Shown: positions 1 through 8,632 of the stretch, one piece after another
How positions within the stretch are numbered: position 1 is the first letter of the stretch
Layout of the letters: every line of letters starts with the position of its first letter
Source: Alkalicoccus sp.
GTDB lineage: Bacteria; Bacillota; Bacilli; Bacillales; Salisediminibacteriaceae
Reading direction: 5' to 3'
NCBI GenBank assembly: GCA_007692495.1
Contig: REBZ01000125.1
Span: forward strand, 24,059 to 88,058
DNA length: 64,000 nt
The notes under the pieces: generated by a model
Databases searched by the model: none
What the model saw: only the letters and a program-made list of their open reading frames with translations
Told to the model about the DNA's origin: nothing
Made by a program: the position numbers and the translations under genes

Positions 1-471
1 ATTGAGATGCTCCCGGTTATCGATTCGTCCCGGCAGCTTATCGGTGTCATCAGCCGGCAGGATGTGCTGAAAGCTCTGCAGATGATTCAGCGTCAGCCTC
101 ATATCGGTGACACGATTGAAGATCTTGTGACTCGTCATCTCGAAGACAAATCGGAAGGACGCAAAGCACATTACCAGCTGGAAGTAACTCCGCAGATGAC
201 AAGCCATCTAGGAACAATCTCTTACGGGGTAGTGACGACTATCGTAACAGAATCCGCGAGCCGGGTACTCCGGAAATATAAAAAAGGGGATTTGGTGGTG
301 GAAAATCTCACTCTCTTCTTCATGAAGCCGGTACAGATTGACGCTCTTATTCATATTTATCCCCACGTCCTGGAAGTAGGGCGTAAATTCGGTAAAGTAG
401 ACGTAGAACTTTACTATGATGACCAGATCGTAGGCAAAGCAATGCTTATGGCCCAGCTGATTGACCGGTAA
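1..471 (+). CDS. ytoI: YtoI, CBS-domain / hotdog protein, 3' part only
   Basis: The reading frame is open from the first base, so the start lies upstream of the window. The visible 156 residues begin inside the second CBS domain (MLPVIDSSRQLIGVISRQD) and continue into a hotdog-fold domain (about residues 60-155, with LGTISYGVVTTIVTESASR and a C-terminal VGKAMLMAQL strand). In the YtoI family a DRTGG domain and a CBS pair precede a thioesterase-like hotdog. CBS pairs usually sense adenine nucleotides; the substrate of the hotdog part is unknown. The downstream neighbours ytpI and nrnA match the Bacillus order, which supports the assignment. Function beyond the domain level is not known. Confidence 0.85.
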   Translation: MEMLPVIDSSRQLIGVISRQDVLKALQMIQRQPHIGDTIEDLVTRHLEDKSEGRKAHYQLEVTPQMTSHLGTISYGVVTTIVTESASRVLRKYKKGDLVVENLTLFFMKPVQIDALIHIYPHVLEVGRKFGKVDVELYYDDQIVGKAMLMAQLIDR

Positions 472-582
472 CCTCCGAGGGTGAATTATTTTAAGCATGG
501 GGGCTGCGTCGGGGAGTGCAGGAAATACGTATTCAACCGATAGAATAATGATCCCGGGAAGACGACTTAATGAATACATTCA

Positions 583-608
583 GGCCCGTCACCTGAAAGT
601 GACGGGCC
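583..608. terminator. Bidirectional terminator between ytoI and ytpI
   Basis: A perfect 10-bp stem (GGCCCGTCAC / GTGACGGGCC) with a 6-base loop lies between the convergent ends of ytoI and ytpI. The plus side runs into TACTATTTTTC; the minus-side T run is poor. Confidence 0.7.
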
Positions 609-613
609 GGGTA

Positions 614-910
614 CTATTTTTCTTTTCTTTCCTGGAGAGCGAGTGGCTTGAAATGCTGATGACGCCTTATGCCGAAGTACAGGTTTACGCCTCCGAGCAC
701 GAGGAATATAAGGCCGACGACTGCGGCGGTAGTCGTCTGAAGATTAATATAGCTGTTCACGCCGAACGTAATGATAAGAATGCTCAGGGCTATCGTTGCC
801 TTTGCGCTGTAAAGCTCTCTCTCTCCGGGACCTTTTGTCCGGAGCTGAAGCACCTTGAAGTAAACGAACAGGACGAGGGAGCCGACTAAAAATACTGGGA
901 AAATAACCAT
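614..910 (-). CDS. ytpI: YtpI-family small membrane protein
   Basis: A 98-residue protein with three hydrophobic segments (about residues 1-20, 35-55 and 60-80) and a short basic tail, typical of the YtpI family. It is convergent with ytoI and divergent from nrnA, as in Bacillus. An AAAGGAG ribosome site lies about 9 bases upstream of the ATG on the minus strand. An open frame on the opposite strand (497-889) has no homologous look and is rejected. The molecular role of YtpI is unknown; it is probably an integral membrane protein of the cell membrane. Confidence 0.8.
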   Translation of the reverse strand: MVIFPVFLVGSLVLFVYFKVLQLRTKGPGERELYSAKATIALSILIITFGVNSYINLQTTTAAVVGLIFLVLGGVNLYFGIRRHQHFKPLALQERKEK

Positions 911-1002
911 TATGTATACTCCTTTATAATTGATAGATCACGGTCTAATTGTAGCGGAGTCTGTATCAAGGTGCAACTGAAGGAATTAATGGAGGGGAAA
1001 GA

Positions 1003-1950
1003 ATGTCAGATAAAATAATGGAGAACATATGGAAGGCGGTCTCCGATTTTGAAACAATAATAATTCACCGTCACGTGCGTCCTGATCCGGACGCTGTAGG
1101 CTCGCAGGCCGCTCTGAAAGAAATGATCACTGCCACCTGGCCTGAGAAAAAGGTGCTGCTCGCAGGAGAAACTCAGCAGTCCCTGACTTTCCTGGCAGAG
1201 ATGGATTCTCTGCAGGCGGCCGATTACGAAGAAGCTCTCGTCATTGTATGCGATACAGCAAATACTGCAAGAGTCGATGGGGAAGAATGGGCCAAAGGCA
1301 AAAAGCTGATTAAAATTGATCACCACCCGGAAGTGGAGCGTTATGGCAATTTTCAGTGGGTGATGACGGAGGCCAGTTCGACATGTGAGATGCTTTTTCT
1401 TCTCGCTGAACAGCTTGACGTGCCGCTTACTGACGAGGCGGCAAGGCTTTTATACGCTGGACTCGTAGCTGATACTGGAAGGTTTCGGTTCCCCAATACT
1501 ACGCCGGCTTCGTTCTCTTGTGCCGGTAAGCTCATAGGCTATAACTTCGATCGAAGCAGCCTTCTGAATAAAATGGAGGAAAAGTCGCAGGAAATTCTCC
1601 GTCTGGAAGGCTATGTACTTTCCACGGTGGAAGTAAGTGCCAATGGCGCAGCACAGGTTATTCTTACGGAAGAAACACTCCGAAGCTTTTCTGTTACAGC
1701 AGAAGATACAGCAGCGGTAGTGAACAGTTTTTCTACTTTAAAGGGCTTGAAAGCCTGGGTCTTTTTTGTGGAGGAACCGGATATCATCCGTGTACGTATG
1801 CGTTCCAAAAAGCCGGAAATTCATGAGCTTGCAGCGGATCACCAGGGCGGGGGCCACCCGATGGCCTCCGGGGCTAAAGCAGAAAGCTGGAAAGAAACCG
1901 AGGAGATTTTTCAAAAGCTTGATATTCTCTGCCGAGAAACTTCTTTGTAG
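1003..1950 (+). CDS. nrnA: NrnA, oligoribonuclease / pAp phosphatase (DHH-DHHA1)
   Basis: A 315-residue DHH-family phosphoesterase. The N-terminal DHH domain shows HVRPDPDAVGSQ (near residue 24), VCDTANTARVD and the IDHHPE metal-binding motif (near residue 105). The C-terminal DHHA1 domain ends with GGGHPMASGA. NrnA (YtqI) degrades very short RNAs (nanoRNA) and dephosphorylates 3'-phosphoadenosine 5'-phosphate in the cytosol, with Mn2+. Length and motifs are standard. GGAGGGG just ahead of the ATG sets the start. In B. subtilis the sporulation genes ytrI and ytrH separate nrnA from dnaE; here only a terminator and the dnaE promoter remain. Confidence 0.95.
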   Translation: MSDKIMENIWKAVSDFETIIIHRHVRPDPDAVGSQAALKEMITATWPEKKVLLAGETQQSLTFLAEMDSLQAADYEEALVIVCDTANTARVDGEEWAKGKKLIKIDHHPEVERYGNFQWVMTEASSTCEMLFLLAEQLDVPLTDEAARLLYAGLVADTGRFRFPNTTPASFSCAGKLIGYNFDRSSLLNKMEEKSQEILRLEGYVLSTVEVSANGAAQVILTEETLRSFSVTAEDTAAVVNSFSTLKGLKAWVFFVEEPDIIRVRMRSKKPEIHELAADHQGGGHPMASGAKAESWKETEEIFQKLDILCRETSL

Positions 1951-2045
1951 ATGTTTTTTGAAAAATCATGTGGAACACCTCCCTGCGGCTGGATGGGCAG
2001 AAATATTCACAGCTCCTGAGAAAACAATTTAAATTATTGTACTGA

Positions 2046-2079
2046 GAGCCTGTCAGGCAGCACTTGACAGGCTCTTTTT
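2046..2079 (+). terminator. Intrinsic terminator after nrnA
   Basis: Perfect 10-bp stem GAGCCTGTCA / TGACAGGCTC followed by TTTTT. The GCCTGTCA stem recurs in other terminators of this window. Confidence 0.85.
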
Positions 2080-2167
2080 CTACAGGTGAAAAGGGTGTTT
2101 GTTTTTCTGCGGTGTGCTTGCATTTCATTTATTTAACCGGGAGAATATAAAAAGAAGTACATAGTTA

Positions 2168-2181
2168 GGAACGTTTGTTCG
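2168..2181. promoter_or_regulatory. LexA (DinR) SOS box upstream of dnaE
   Basis: GGAACGTTTGTTCG, read on the minus strand as CGAACAAACGTTCC, matches all 14 positions of the Bacillus DinR/LexA consensus CGAACRNRYGTTYC. It lies just upstream of a TATGAT -10-like hexamer (2185-2190), 31 bases before the dnaE start, so bound LexA would cover the promoter. It predicts DNA-damage induction of dnaE. Confidence 0.75.
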
Positions 2182-2211
2182 TGTTATGATGAAGGGAAAG
2201 GAGGGGGAGTT

Positions 2212-5200
2212 ATGGGATTCGTGCATTTAAATGTCGAAAGTGAATTCAGCATGCTTGAAAGCGGGGCCAGAATATCTTCTCTCGTAAGGAAAGCATCCGA
2301 ACTTGGGGCCGGCTCGCTGGCATTGACAGACCGGCACGCCATGCACGGGGCTGTGCCTTTTTACGAAGCGTGTATGGCAGCCGGAATAAAGCCGATTATC
2401 GGGGTGAAACTCGCGTTCCGGGTAAGGGAACAGGAATTTGAACTGATTCTTCTCGCAGAGAACAACAACGGCTATCAGTCTCTTCTTGCTCTCCTTACTC
2501 AAATGGAACTGCGTCGGGAGAGAGAAGCGTTTATTACACTTGAGGACCTGAAGCTTCTTTCGAATGTTTTTGTCATTGAACCGATGTACCGGGGGCCGCT
2601 TCAGACGCTGCTTCTTGAAAAGGATCTGTATGCAGCGGAAGAAATTCATGAATCACTGAAAGAAGCTCTTCCGGACCGTGTATTTATAGAAGTACAGAAT
2701 CATTTCCACCGGGAGGAAAGAGAAATACTCCTGGCTTTAAAAAGCTGGCTCCAGGGGAAGGACGAGCAGCTGACCGCTTCGAATAAAGTGCTTGCTGTAG
2801 AAAAGGAAGAAACCGAAGTATGCGATCTGCTTCATTCGATAAAAGCAGGGATTCCTCTGGCCGATACGAGTCACGGGAGGTCGTCGGAATATTATTTGAA
2901 AAGCGAAGACGAAATGAAAATGGCGCTTGAGGGATGGAGTGGAGCTTTGGAAACAGCAGAGAAGCTCGCCTCCCGCTGCAGCTGGAAGCTTTCTCTCGGA
3001 GGAATGGTACTTCCGGAATACGCAGAAGCTGAGGATGCCGTCCTTCTTCTCCGGCGCTGGTGTCATAAAGGGGCTTATGAGCGTTACGGCTCCCCGGATC
3101 AGGAAGTATGGAAGCGACTGGAGCACGAGCTGTCGGTCATTGAGTCCATGCAGTTTGCGGATTACTTTTTAATTGTCGCCGACTTTATGCAGTTTGCCCA
3201 TAATGAAGGCATTACAACCGGACCGGGACGAGGGTCGGCCGCCGGTTCGCTTGTAGCATACGTCCTGCGGATTACTGATGTCGATCCACTGGCCTACCAG
3301 CTGCTGTTCGAAAGATTTTTAAATCCGGAGAGGGTGACGATGCCGGATATTGATATAGATTTTGCGGATGCGGACAGAGACAAAGTTATTCACTACGTCG
3401 CAGAAAGGTACGGTCCAAAGCACGTCGCCCAGATTGTTACGTTCGGAACGTTCGCAGCGAAAGCAGCAGTCCGGGATACCGGAAAAGCTCTTGGAGTGGA
3501 TTCATATGAGCTGGACCGGATGGCAAAGCTTATTCCCTCCAGGCCCGGAACAAAAATCAGCGATGCGGAAAAAAACAGTGCTTTTACATCGTTTATCGGA
3601 AAAAAAGAAGAGCTGAAAGAAGTGGTGCGGTGCGCCAAAATGATCGAAGGACTTCCGCGGCACAGTTCTGTTCACGCAGCAGGAATTGTTATCAGCAGAG
3701 ACCCTCTTCCGGAAATTGTGCCTCTTCAGCAGGGTAATGACGGAATGCTTCTTACGCAGTATCCAATGGGGGACCTTGAAAAACTCGGACTGCTGAAAAT
3801 GGATTTTCTTGGACTTCGCAATTTGACACTTATCGACAGAATTACGAAACTGGCCGGTATCAGAGCGGGTGATATCCCAGAAGAAGATCACAGAGTGTTT
3901 GAACTGCTCAGCCGGGGGGATACGTCCGGAATTTTTCAGCTTGAGTCCCAGGGAATGCAGAAGGTTCTGAAACAGCTTCAACCGACGGCTTTTGAAGATA
4001 TTGTAGCAGTCAACGCCCTCTACCGTCCGGGACCGATGGAGTTCATTCCTGACTATATAGCGAGAAAGCACGGGAAAAAGAAAGTGGAATACGTCCACCC
4101 TGTGCTCGAACCGATCCTGAAACACACGCACGGAGTTATGATTTATCAGGAGCAGATTATGCAGACAGCAGCGGCGATGGCAGGCTTCAGTCTTGGTGAA
4201 GCTGATATTCTGCGCCGGGCAGTAAGCAAAAAAAAGCGCGAGGATTTGGAAAATGGCAGAATACAGTTTGTAAATGGTGCTGTAGGACGGGGATATGGCA
4301 GAGAAGAATCAGAAAAAGTATACGATCAGATTGTAAGCTTCGCCGATTACGGTTTTAACCGGAGCCATGCTGTTGCCTACAGCATGATTACTTACAGACT
4401 GGCCTATTTAAAAGCTGTCTTTCCTGAAGCGTTTTATACCGGAATGATGGAAAGTGCAGTTCATGACCAGGAGAAACTGGCCGGGATCATCCACGAAGCC
4501 CGCCTTCACGGACTGAAAATCCTGCCGCCTTCTGTACAGAAAAGCAGAAGCGCTTTTTCACTTGAAGAAAACGGGATACGTCTCGGGCTGACGTCCATTC
4601 GCCATATAAATGAGCGGACAGCACAGGCTGTTGCTGATGCAGGAGGTGCCGGAGGATTCCGCGATGTATTCGAACTTGCTTCCAGACTTCCGAAACATCT
4701 GCGCTCCCGAAAAACGCTGGAGGCACTGACACTGAGCGGAGCGATGGACAGCTTCGGTAAAAACCGGGCCGAGCTTCTTGCGACGCTGGACCGGGCCCTC
4801 GAGTACGCCGGGCAGGAGGACCTGAAGCTGGAAAGAGGGGAGGAACTTTTTCCGGATGAACAGACTGTACCTGAATATGCGTATGCAAGACCGCTGCAGC
4901 GGGAAGAGGAGCTGCGGCTGGAAAAAGAAATGCTCGGATTTTATTTGAGCGGCCATCCACTGGAGGAAGCGGAAGAACTCCTGAAAAAATACAACCGTCT
5001 GACGATAGGTGAAGCATTAAAGCTTTCCGGAAGGGAAAAAGTCCGGCTTGCCGGTCTGATAACAGATGTCCGGAGTGTACAGACAAAGAAGGGTGATCAG
5101 ATGGCTTTCCTGCAGCTGGAGGATGAAAGCGGCTCGGTTCCTGTCACTATTTTCCCGAAAGTGTACAAAGAGTTTCAGCTGCAGCTCGTGAAAAACGAAA

Positions 5201-5544
5201 AGCTGTTTATGGAAGGATATATGGAGGAATATGAAGGAGAGCAGAAAGTTATCATGGAAAAAGCTGTGCTTTTATCTTCGCTCCAATCCCGGGAGGAAGC
5301 GCAGCAGGCAGAGGTGCTCTATCTTTACCTTTCTCTTGAGGCAGAGCGGAAGCATCTTGGAGAAGTCAAAAAAATACTCGAAAATACCCCGGGCGAAGTT
5401 CCGGTCGTGCTGAAATACGGAGCGTCAAACAAAATTGTAAGGCTCTCCGAAATGTGGAATGTTTCCGTTTCAAAGCCTTTTCTTTCGAAGCTTGAAGCCA
5501 TTCTCGGAAAAAATCACGTATTTTTAAGAAAGCCGAGGGTGTAA
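2212..5544 (+). CDS. dnaE: DNA polymerase III alpha subunit DnaE
   Basis: A 1110-residue C-family polymerase. An N-terminal PHP domain begins FVHLNVESEFSMLESG. The catalytic palm follows, with PGRGSAAGS near residue 341 and the acidic motif PDIDIDF near 377, then SVHAAGI, the fingers and HhH region, and an OB-fold near residue 940 (VRLAGLITDVRS). No 3'-5' exonuclease domain is inserted, which separates it from PolC. In Bacillus, DnaE extends RNA primers before handing over to PolC. An ATG with AAAGGAGGGGG upstream is clear. A perfect LexA box in the promoter suggests SOS control. Confidence 0.97.
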   Translation: MGFVHLNVESEFSMLESGARISSLVRKASELGAGSLALTDRHAMHGAVPFYEACMAAGIKPIIGVKLAFRVREQEFELILLAENNNGYQSLLALLTQMELRREREAFITLEDLKLLSNVFVIEPMYRGPLQTLLLEKDLYAAEEIHESLKEALPDRVFIEVQNHFHREEREILLALKSWLQGKDEQLTASNKVLAVEKEETEVCDLLHSIKAGIPLADTSHGRSSEYYLKSEDEMKMALEGWSGALETAEKLASRCSWKLSLGGMVLPEYAEAEDAVLLLRRWCHKGAYERYGSPDQEVWKRLEHELSVIESMQFADYFLIVADFMQFAHNEGITTGPGRGSAAGSLVAYVLRITDVDPLAYQLLFERFLNPERVTMPDIDIDFADADRDKVIHYVAERYGPKHVAQIVTFGTFAAKAAVRDTGKALGVDSYELDRMAKLIPSRPGTKISDAEKNSAFTSFIGKKEELKEVVRCAKMIEGLPRHSSVHAAGIVISRDPLPEIVPLQQGNDGMLLTQYPMGDLEKLGLLKMDFLGLRNLTLIDRITKLAGIRAGDIPEEDHRVFELLSRGDTSGIFQLESQGMQKVLKQLQPTAFEDIVAVNALYRPGPMEFIPDYIARKHGKKKVEYVHPVLEPILKHTHGVMIYQEQIMQTAAAMAGFSLGEADILRRAVSKKKREDLENGRIQFVNGAVGRGYGREESEKVYDQIVSFADYGFNRSHAVAYSMITYRLAYLKAVFPEAFYTGMMESAVHDQEKLAGIIHEARLHGLKILPPSVQKSRSAFSLEENGIRLGLTSIRHINERTAQAVADAGGAGGFRDVFELASRLPKHLRSRKTLEALTLSGAMDSFGKNRAELLATLDRALEYAGQEDLKLERGEELFPDEQTVPEYAYARPLQREEELRLEKEMLGFYLSGHPLEEAEELLKKYNRLTIGEALKLSGREKVRLAGLITDVRSVQTKKGDQMAFLQLEDESGSVPVTIFPKVYKEFQLQLVKNEKLFMEGYMEEYEGEQKVIMEKAVLLSSLQSREEAQQAEVLYLYLSLEAERKHLGEVKKILENTPGEVPVVLKYGASNKIVRLSEMWNVSVSKPFLSKLEAILGKNHVFLRKPRV

Positions 5545-5561
5545 CATCCGCTTGTTTTTGG

Positions 5562-5597
5562 TATAATAATGAATGGCAGAGGGGTGGTCTGACCACC
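5562..5597 (+). promoter_or_regulatory. ytsJ promoter with GntR/FadR-type operator
   Basis: TATAAT at 5562-5567 is followed at 5583-5597 by the palindrome GGTGGTCTGACCACC, centred on TGGTCTGACCA. This fits the TNGTNNNACNA operator pattern of FadR-subfamily GntR regulators. It would lie just downstream of the start of transcription. A regulator of that subfamily is encoded right after ytsJ. The -35 region is weak. Confidence 0.6.
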
Positions 5598-5631
5598 TCT
5601 AAATCGTAAAACTTAGAGGAGAGTGGCTGGA

Positions 5632-6873
5632 GTGGCGACATTAAGAGAAGAAGCATTACACATGCACCGAGTGAAAAAAGGGAAAATTGAAACGAAACCG
5701 AAAGTTCCGGTTCGTAATGCTGACGACCTGTCTTTAGCCTATTCCCCGGGAGTAGCAGAACCATGCAAAGCTATTTTTGAAGACCCGAAAACTGTGTATG
5801 ATTATACAGTGAAAGGAAACATGGTAGCAGTAGTTTCAGATGGCACTGCCGTACTAGGGCTTGGGAATATCGGTCCGGAAGCAGCAATGCCGGTTATGGA
5901 AGGAAAGGCCGTCCTTTTTAAATCCTTTGCAGGTGTGGATGCATTTCCTATCTGCTTAAATACAAATGATGTCGACGAGATCGTTAACACGGTGAAGTTG
6001 ATGGAGCCGACTTTCGGCGGCGTGAATTTGGAAGATATTGCGGCACCGCGCTGCTTTGAAATCGAAGAGCGCCTGAAGCGTGAAATGAATATTCCTGTTT
6101 TTCACGATGACCAGCATGGTACAGCAATCGTTACTGCGGCCGGTCTCGTAAATGCGCTGAAACTCAGCGGCAAACTGATGAAAGATATCCGCGTAGTTAT
6201 AAACGGAGCCGGAGCAGCAGGGATTGCAATAATGAAGCTTCTCAAGAGCATGGGCTGCAAAAGTATCATTCTCTGTGACTCCAAAGGTGCGATTTATGAA
6301 GGCCGTCCATATGGAATGAACGACCTGAAGCATGAAATTGCCCAGGTGACAAACTCGGAGAAACTGGAAGGAAAGCTTTCCGAAGTGATTAAAGAATCGG
6401 ATGTCTTCATCGGAGTTTCCGTAGAGGGAGCTTTGAACGAAGAAATGGTTGAAAGTATGAATAATGATCCGATCATCTTTGCGATGGCGAACCCGATCCC
6501 GGAAATCATGCCTGATAAAGCAAAGAAAGCAGGGGCAAGCGTAATTGGAACCGGCCGTTCGGACTTTCCAAATCAGGTGAACAATGTTCTTGCTTTCCCG
6601 GGCATTTTCCGCGGGGCGCTGGATGTCTATGCCACGCATATTAACGAAGAGATGAAAGTAGCCGCAGTAGAGGCTATTGCTGAACTTGTAGGCAGCGATA
6701 ATTTGAACGCGGATTACGTCATTCCAGCTCCATTTGATAAAAGGGTCGCTCCTGCTGTAGCAAAAGCTGTAGCAAAAGCCGCCATGGAAACAGGGGTGGC
6801 ACGTCGTCAGGTGGACGCTGAAGAAGTAGCAGAGCGGACGCGTCAGATGACAATGATTGAAGATGATGCATAG
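5632..6873 (+). CDS. ytsJ: NAD(P)-dependent malic enzyme (YtsJ type)
   Basis: 413 residues, oxidative decarboxylation of malate to pyruvate. The malic N-terminal domain contains SLAYSPGVAEPC and DGTAVLGLGNIGPEAAMPVM; the catalytic and metal region carries HDDQHGTA; the NAD(P)-binding domain has INGAGAAGIAI. It resembles B. subtilis YtsJ, the main NADPH-forming malic enzyme, over its whole length. A GTG at 5623 abuts the ribosome site, so the GTG at 5632, ten bases after GAGGAG, is preferred and gives an N-terminus like the family (ATLREEALHMH). Lying with the regulator, accDA, pfkA and pyk, it ties pyruvate supply to fatty acid synthesis. Confidence 0.94.
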   Translation: MATLREEALHMHRVKKGKIETKPKVPVRNADDLSLAYSPGVAEPCKAIFEDPKTVYDYTVKGNMVAVVSDGTAVLGLGNIGPEAAMPVMEGKAVLFKSFAGVDAFPICLNTNDVDEIVNTVKLMEPTFGGVNLEDIAAPRCFEIEERLKREMNIPVFHDDQHGTAIVTAAGLVNALKLSGKLMKDIRVVINGAGAAGIAIMKLLKSMGCKSIILCDSKGAIYEGRPYGMNDLKHEIAQVTNSEKLEGKLSEVIKESDVFIGVSVEGALNEEMVESMNNDPIIFAMANPIPEIMPDKAKKAGASVIGTGRSDFPNQVNNVLAFPGIFRGALDVYATHINEEMKVAAVEAIAELVGSDNLNADYVIPAPFDKRVAPAVAKAVAKAAMETGVARRQVDAEEVAERTRQMTMIEDDA

Positions 6874-6885
6874 AAGCGGATGCAG

Positions 6886-6925
6886 TAAGCTGTCCTTACT
6901 TTACCGGGAGGGACAGCTTATTTAG
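6886..6925 (+). terminator. Terminator-like hairpin after ytsJ
   Basis: Perfect 10-bp stem TAAGCTGTCC / GGACAGCTTA, then TTTAG. The T run is short, so read-through into the regulator gene is likely. Confidence 0.55.
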
Positions 6926-6935
6926 CAGATAATCC

Positions 6936-6976
6936 GGCGGCAGGAAGCGGGAATGATCCCCTGTACTTCTGCCGCC
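6936..6976 (+). other. Inverted repeat in the leader of the GntR gene
   Basis: GGCGGCAG and CTGCCGCC, separated by 25 bases, form an 8-bp stem without a T run, 20 bases before the ribosome site of the GntR gene. It may be an RNA structure affecting translation; no family is recognised. Confidence 0.35.
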
Positions 6977-7014
6977 GCTGGAGTTTCCAGGGGTAAAGGA
7001 GTGAACAGGCCCGC

Positions 7015-7677
7015 ATGGCCCAAACATCAAAAGTATATGTGCGAATTCTTCAGCATATCGAAGAACTGATTACAGCAGGAGAGCTTAAGGCGGGAGATAA
7101 ACTGCCTTCCGAACGGGATCTGGCCGAAAAGCTCGGAGTAGGCCGTTCGTCTGTCAGAGAAGCGCTCCGTGCTCTGGAACTGCTGGATTTGATTGAAACA
7201 CGTAAAGGAGAAGGAACATTTATTCAAAAGGCGGGAAGTCACCGGCTGGCAGAAATACTGGCCGGTTTTTTTCTGAAAGATGCCAAAGCCCGGCAGGACC
7301 TTGCAGAAACGAGGAAAACTCTGGAAGCAGATGCAGTGCGCCTTGCATGCACGAGGGCGGATGAAGAGCAGCTGGAGCGCCTTAAATTTCTGCTGGAACA
7401 GTCAAAACAGCGCTGGAGTGACGGGGTCATTCCTGTGGATGAAGACATTCAGTTCCATAAAACGCTCATGCAGATGAGTCAGAACAAACTGATGCTAAAT
7501 ATATGGCGGCCACTGGTGGAGTACAGCCGTGCAGCTTTAATCGAATCCCTGTCCCGGGAAGGACGAATGGATCACGCATGGCATGAACATGAAGCCGTAT
7601 ATCAGGCCATAGCAGCCGGTGATGAAAAAGCGGCGGTAAGAGCTATTACACTCCATCTTGATAACAGTATTTTTTAA
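7015..7677 (+). CDS. GntR-family regulator, FadR (FCD) subfamily
   Basis: 220 residues: a winged-helix DNA-binding domain at about 5-72 (GDKLPSERDLAEKLGVGRSSVREALRALE) and an FCD ligand-binding domain with the usual Asp/His metal-type residues (DEDIQFHKTL; HEHEAVYQAI). FCD regulators respond to small organic acids or acyl compounds. Its place between malic enzyme and accDA points to control of pyruvate/acetyl-CoA flow, and a matching operator palindrome lies before ytsJ (5583-5597). No such gene sits here in B. subtilis. AAAGGAG is 13 bases upstream of the ATG, a long spacing. The ligand cannot be told from sequence. Confidence 0.88.
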   Translation: MAQTSKVYVRILQHIEELITAGELKAGDKLPSERDLAEKLGVGRSSVREALRALELLDLIETRKGEGTFIQKAGSHRLAEILAGFFLKDAKARQDLAETRKTLEADAVRLACTRADEEQLERLKFLLEQSKQRWSDGVIPVDEDIQFHKTLMQMSQNKLMLNIWRPLVEYSRAALIESLSREGRMDHAWHEHEAVYQAIAAGDEKAAVRAITLHLDNSIF

Positions 7678-7771
7678 CACGTCTGCATAACTTCAGACGG
7701 GCTGAGCACAGTTTAACTTGTCGACGGAGCATGCTGCAGTGAACATCCGCGAAGAATGGAGGATAAAATAT

Positions 7772-8629
7772 ATGATTCGAGATCTTTTTTCAAAAAAAAG
7801 AAGACAGGCAAAAATACCACGCGATGAAGCAAAAAAAGAAGTCCCGGAAGGAATTATGGCCAAATGTCCGGAGTGTAAATCTATATGCTACATAAAAGAG
7901 CTCCGGAAAAATGATATGGTGTGTGAGCAGTGCGGATACCATCATCGGCTGACTGCCGGTGAACGTCTGCACTGTACAATAGATGAGGACTCTTTTCAGG
8001 AGATTAATGCAGGCATGATTTCCAAAGATCCTCTGAACTTCCCGGAATACGAGGAGAAATCCAGGATAGACAGGGAAAAAACGGGGCTCAGTGAAGCGAT
8101 AGTCACCGGAACCGCAAGCATTGGCGGATATCCCGTCGTCATTGCAGTAATGGATGCCAGTTTCCGCATGGGAAGTATGGGTTCGGTTGTAGGTGAAAAA
8201 ATTGTCCGGGCCGTTAATCGGGCGATAGAGGACAAAACACCTTTCATCCTGTTTTCCGCTTCCGGCGGAGCGAGAATGCAGGAAGGAGTAGTCAGTCTGA
8301 TGCAGATGGCAAAAACAAGTACTGCTCTCCGAAAACTGCATGAAGAAAATCTTCTTTTTATCAGTGTGATGACTCATCCGACGACAGGCGGTGTGTCAGC
8401 CAGTTTCGCCTCTCTGGGGGATGTCAACCTGGCAGAGCCGGGTGCACTGATCGGCTTTGCCGGCCGCCGCATTATTGAGCAGACGATTCGTCAGAAGCTG
8501 CCGGATAACTTCCAGACAGCCGAGTTTCTTCTGGAACACGGACAGCTTGATCAGGTAATCCACCGTCATCATATGAAAAATACATTAACAACGCTGACTG
8601 CCCTGCATCAGCCGCAGGAGGAGGACTAA
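7772..8629 (+). CDS. accD: Acetyl-CoA carboxylase carboxyltransferase subunit beta
   Basis: 285 residues. A zinc ribbon with Cys32, Cys35, Cys51 and Cys54 precedes the carboxyltransferase crotonase fold ([40 protein letters not shown]). AccD and AccA form the carboxyltransferase that moves CO2 from carboxybiotin to acetyl-CoA to make malonyl-CoA. The frame is open 54 bases further upstream, but the ATG at 7772 has GGAGG nine bases before it and gives the usual N-terminus (MIRDLFSKK). The stop lies 3 bases before accA, so the two are co-translated. Confidence 0.96.
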   Translation: MIRDLFSKKRRQAKIPRDEAKKEVPEGIMAKCPECKSICYIKELRKNDMVCEQCGYHHRLTAGERLHCTIDEDSFQEINAGMISKDPLNFPEYEEKSRIDREKTGLSEAIVTGTASIGGYPVVIAVMDASFRMGSMGSVVGEKIVRAVNRAIEDKTPFILFSASGGARMQEGVVSLMQMAKTSTALRKLHEENLLFISVMTHPTTGGVSASFASLGDVNLAEPGALIGFAGRRIIEQTIRQKLPDNFQTAEFLLEHGQLDQVIHRHHMKNTLTTLTALHQPQEED

Positions 8630-8632
8630 CTA

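Noticed and set aside
497..889. 130-codon plus-strand frame opposite ytpI
   Set aside because: ytpI on the other strand has a ribosome site, membrane pattern and the right neighbours; this frame has none.
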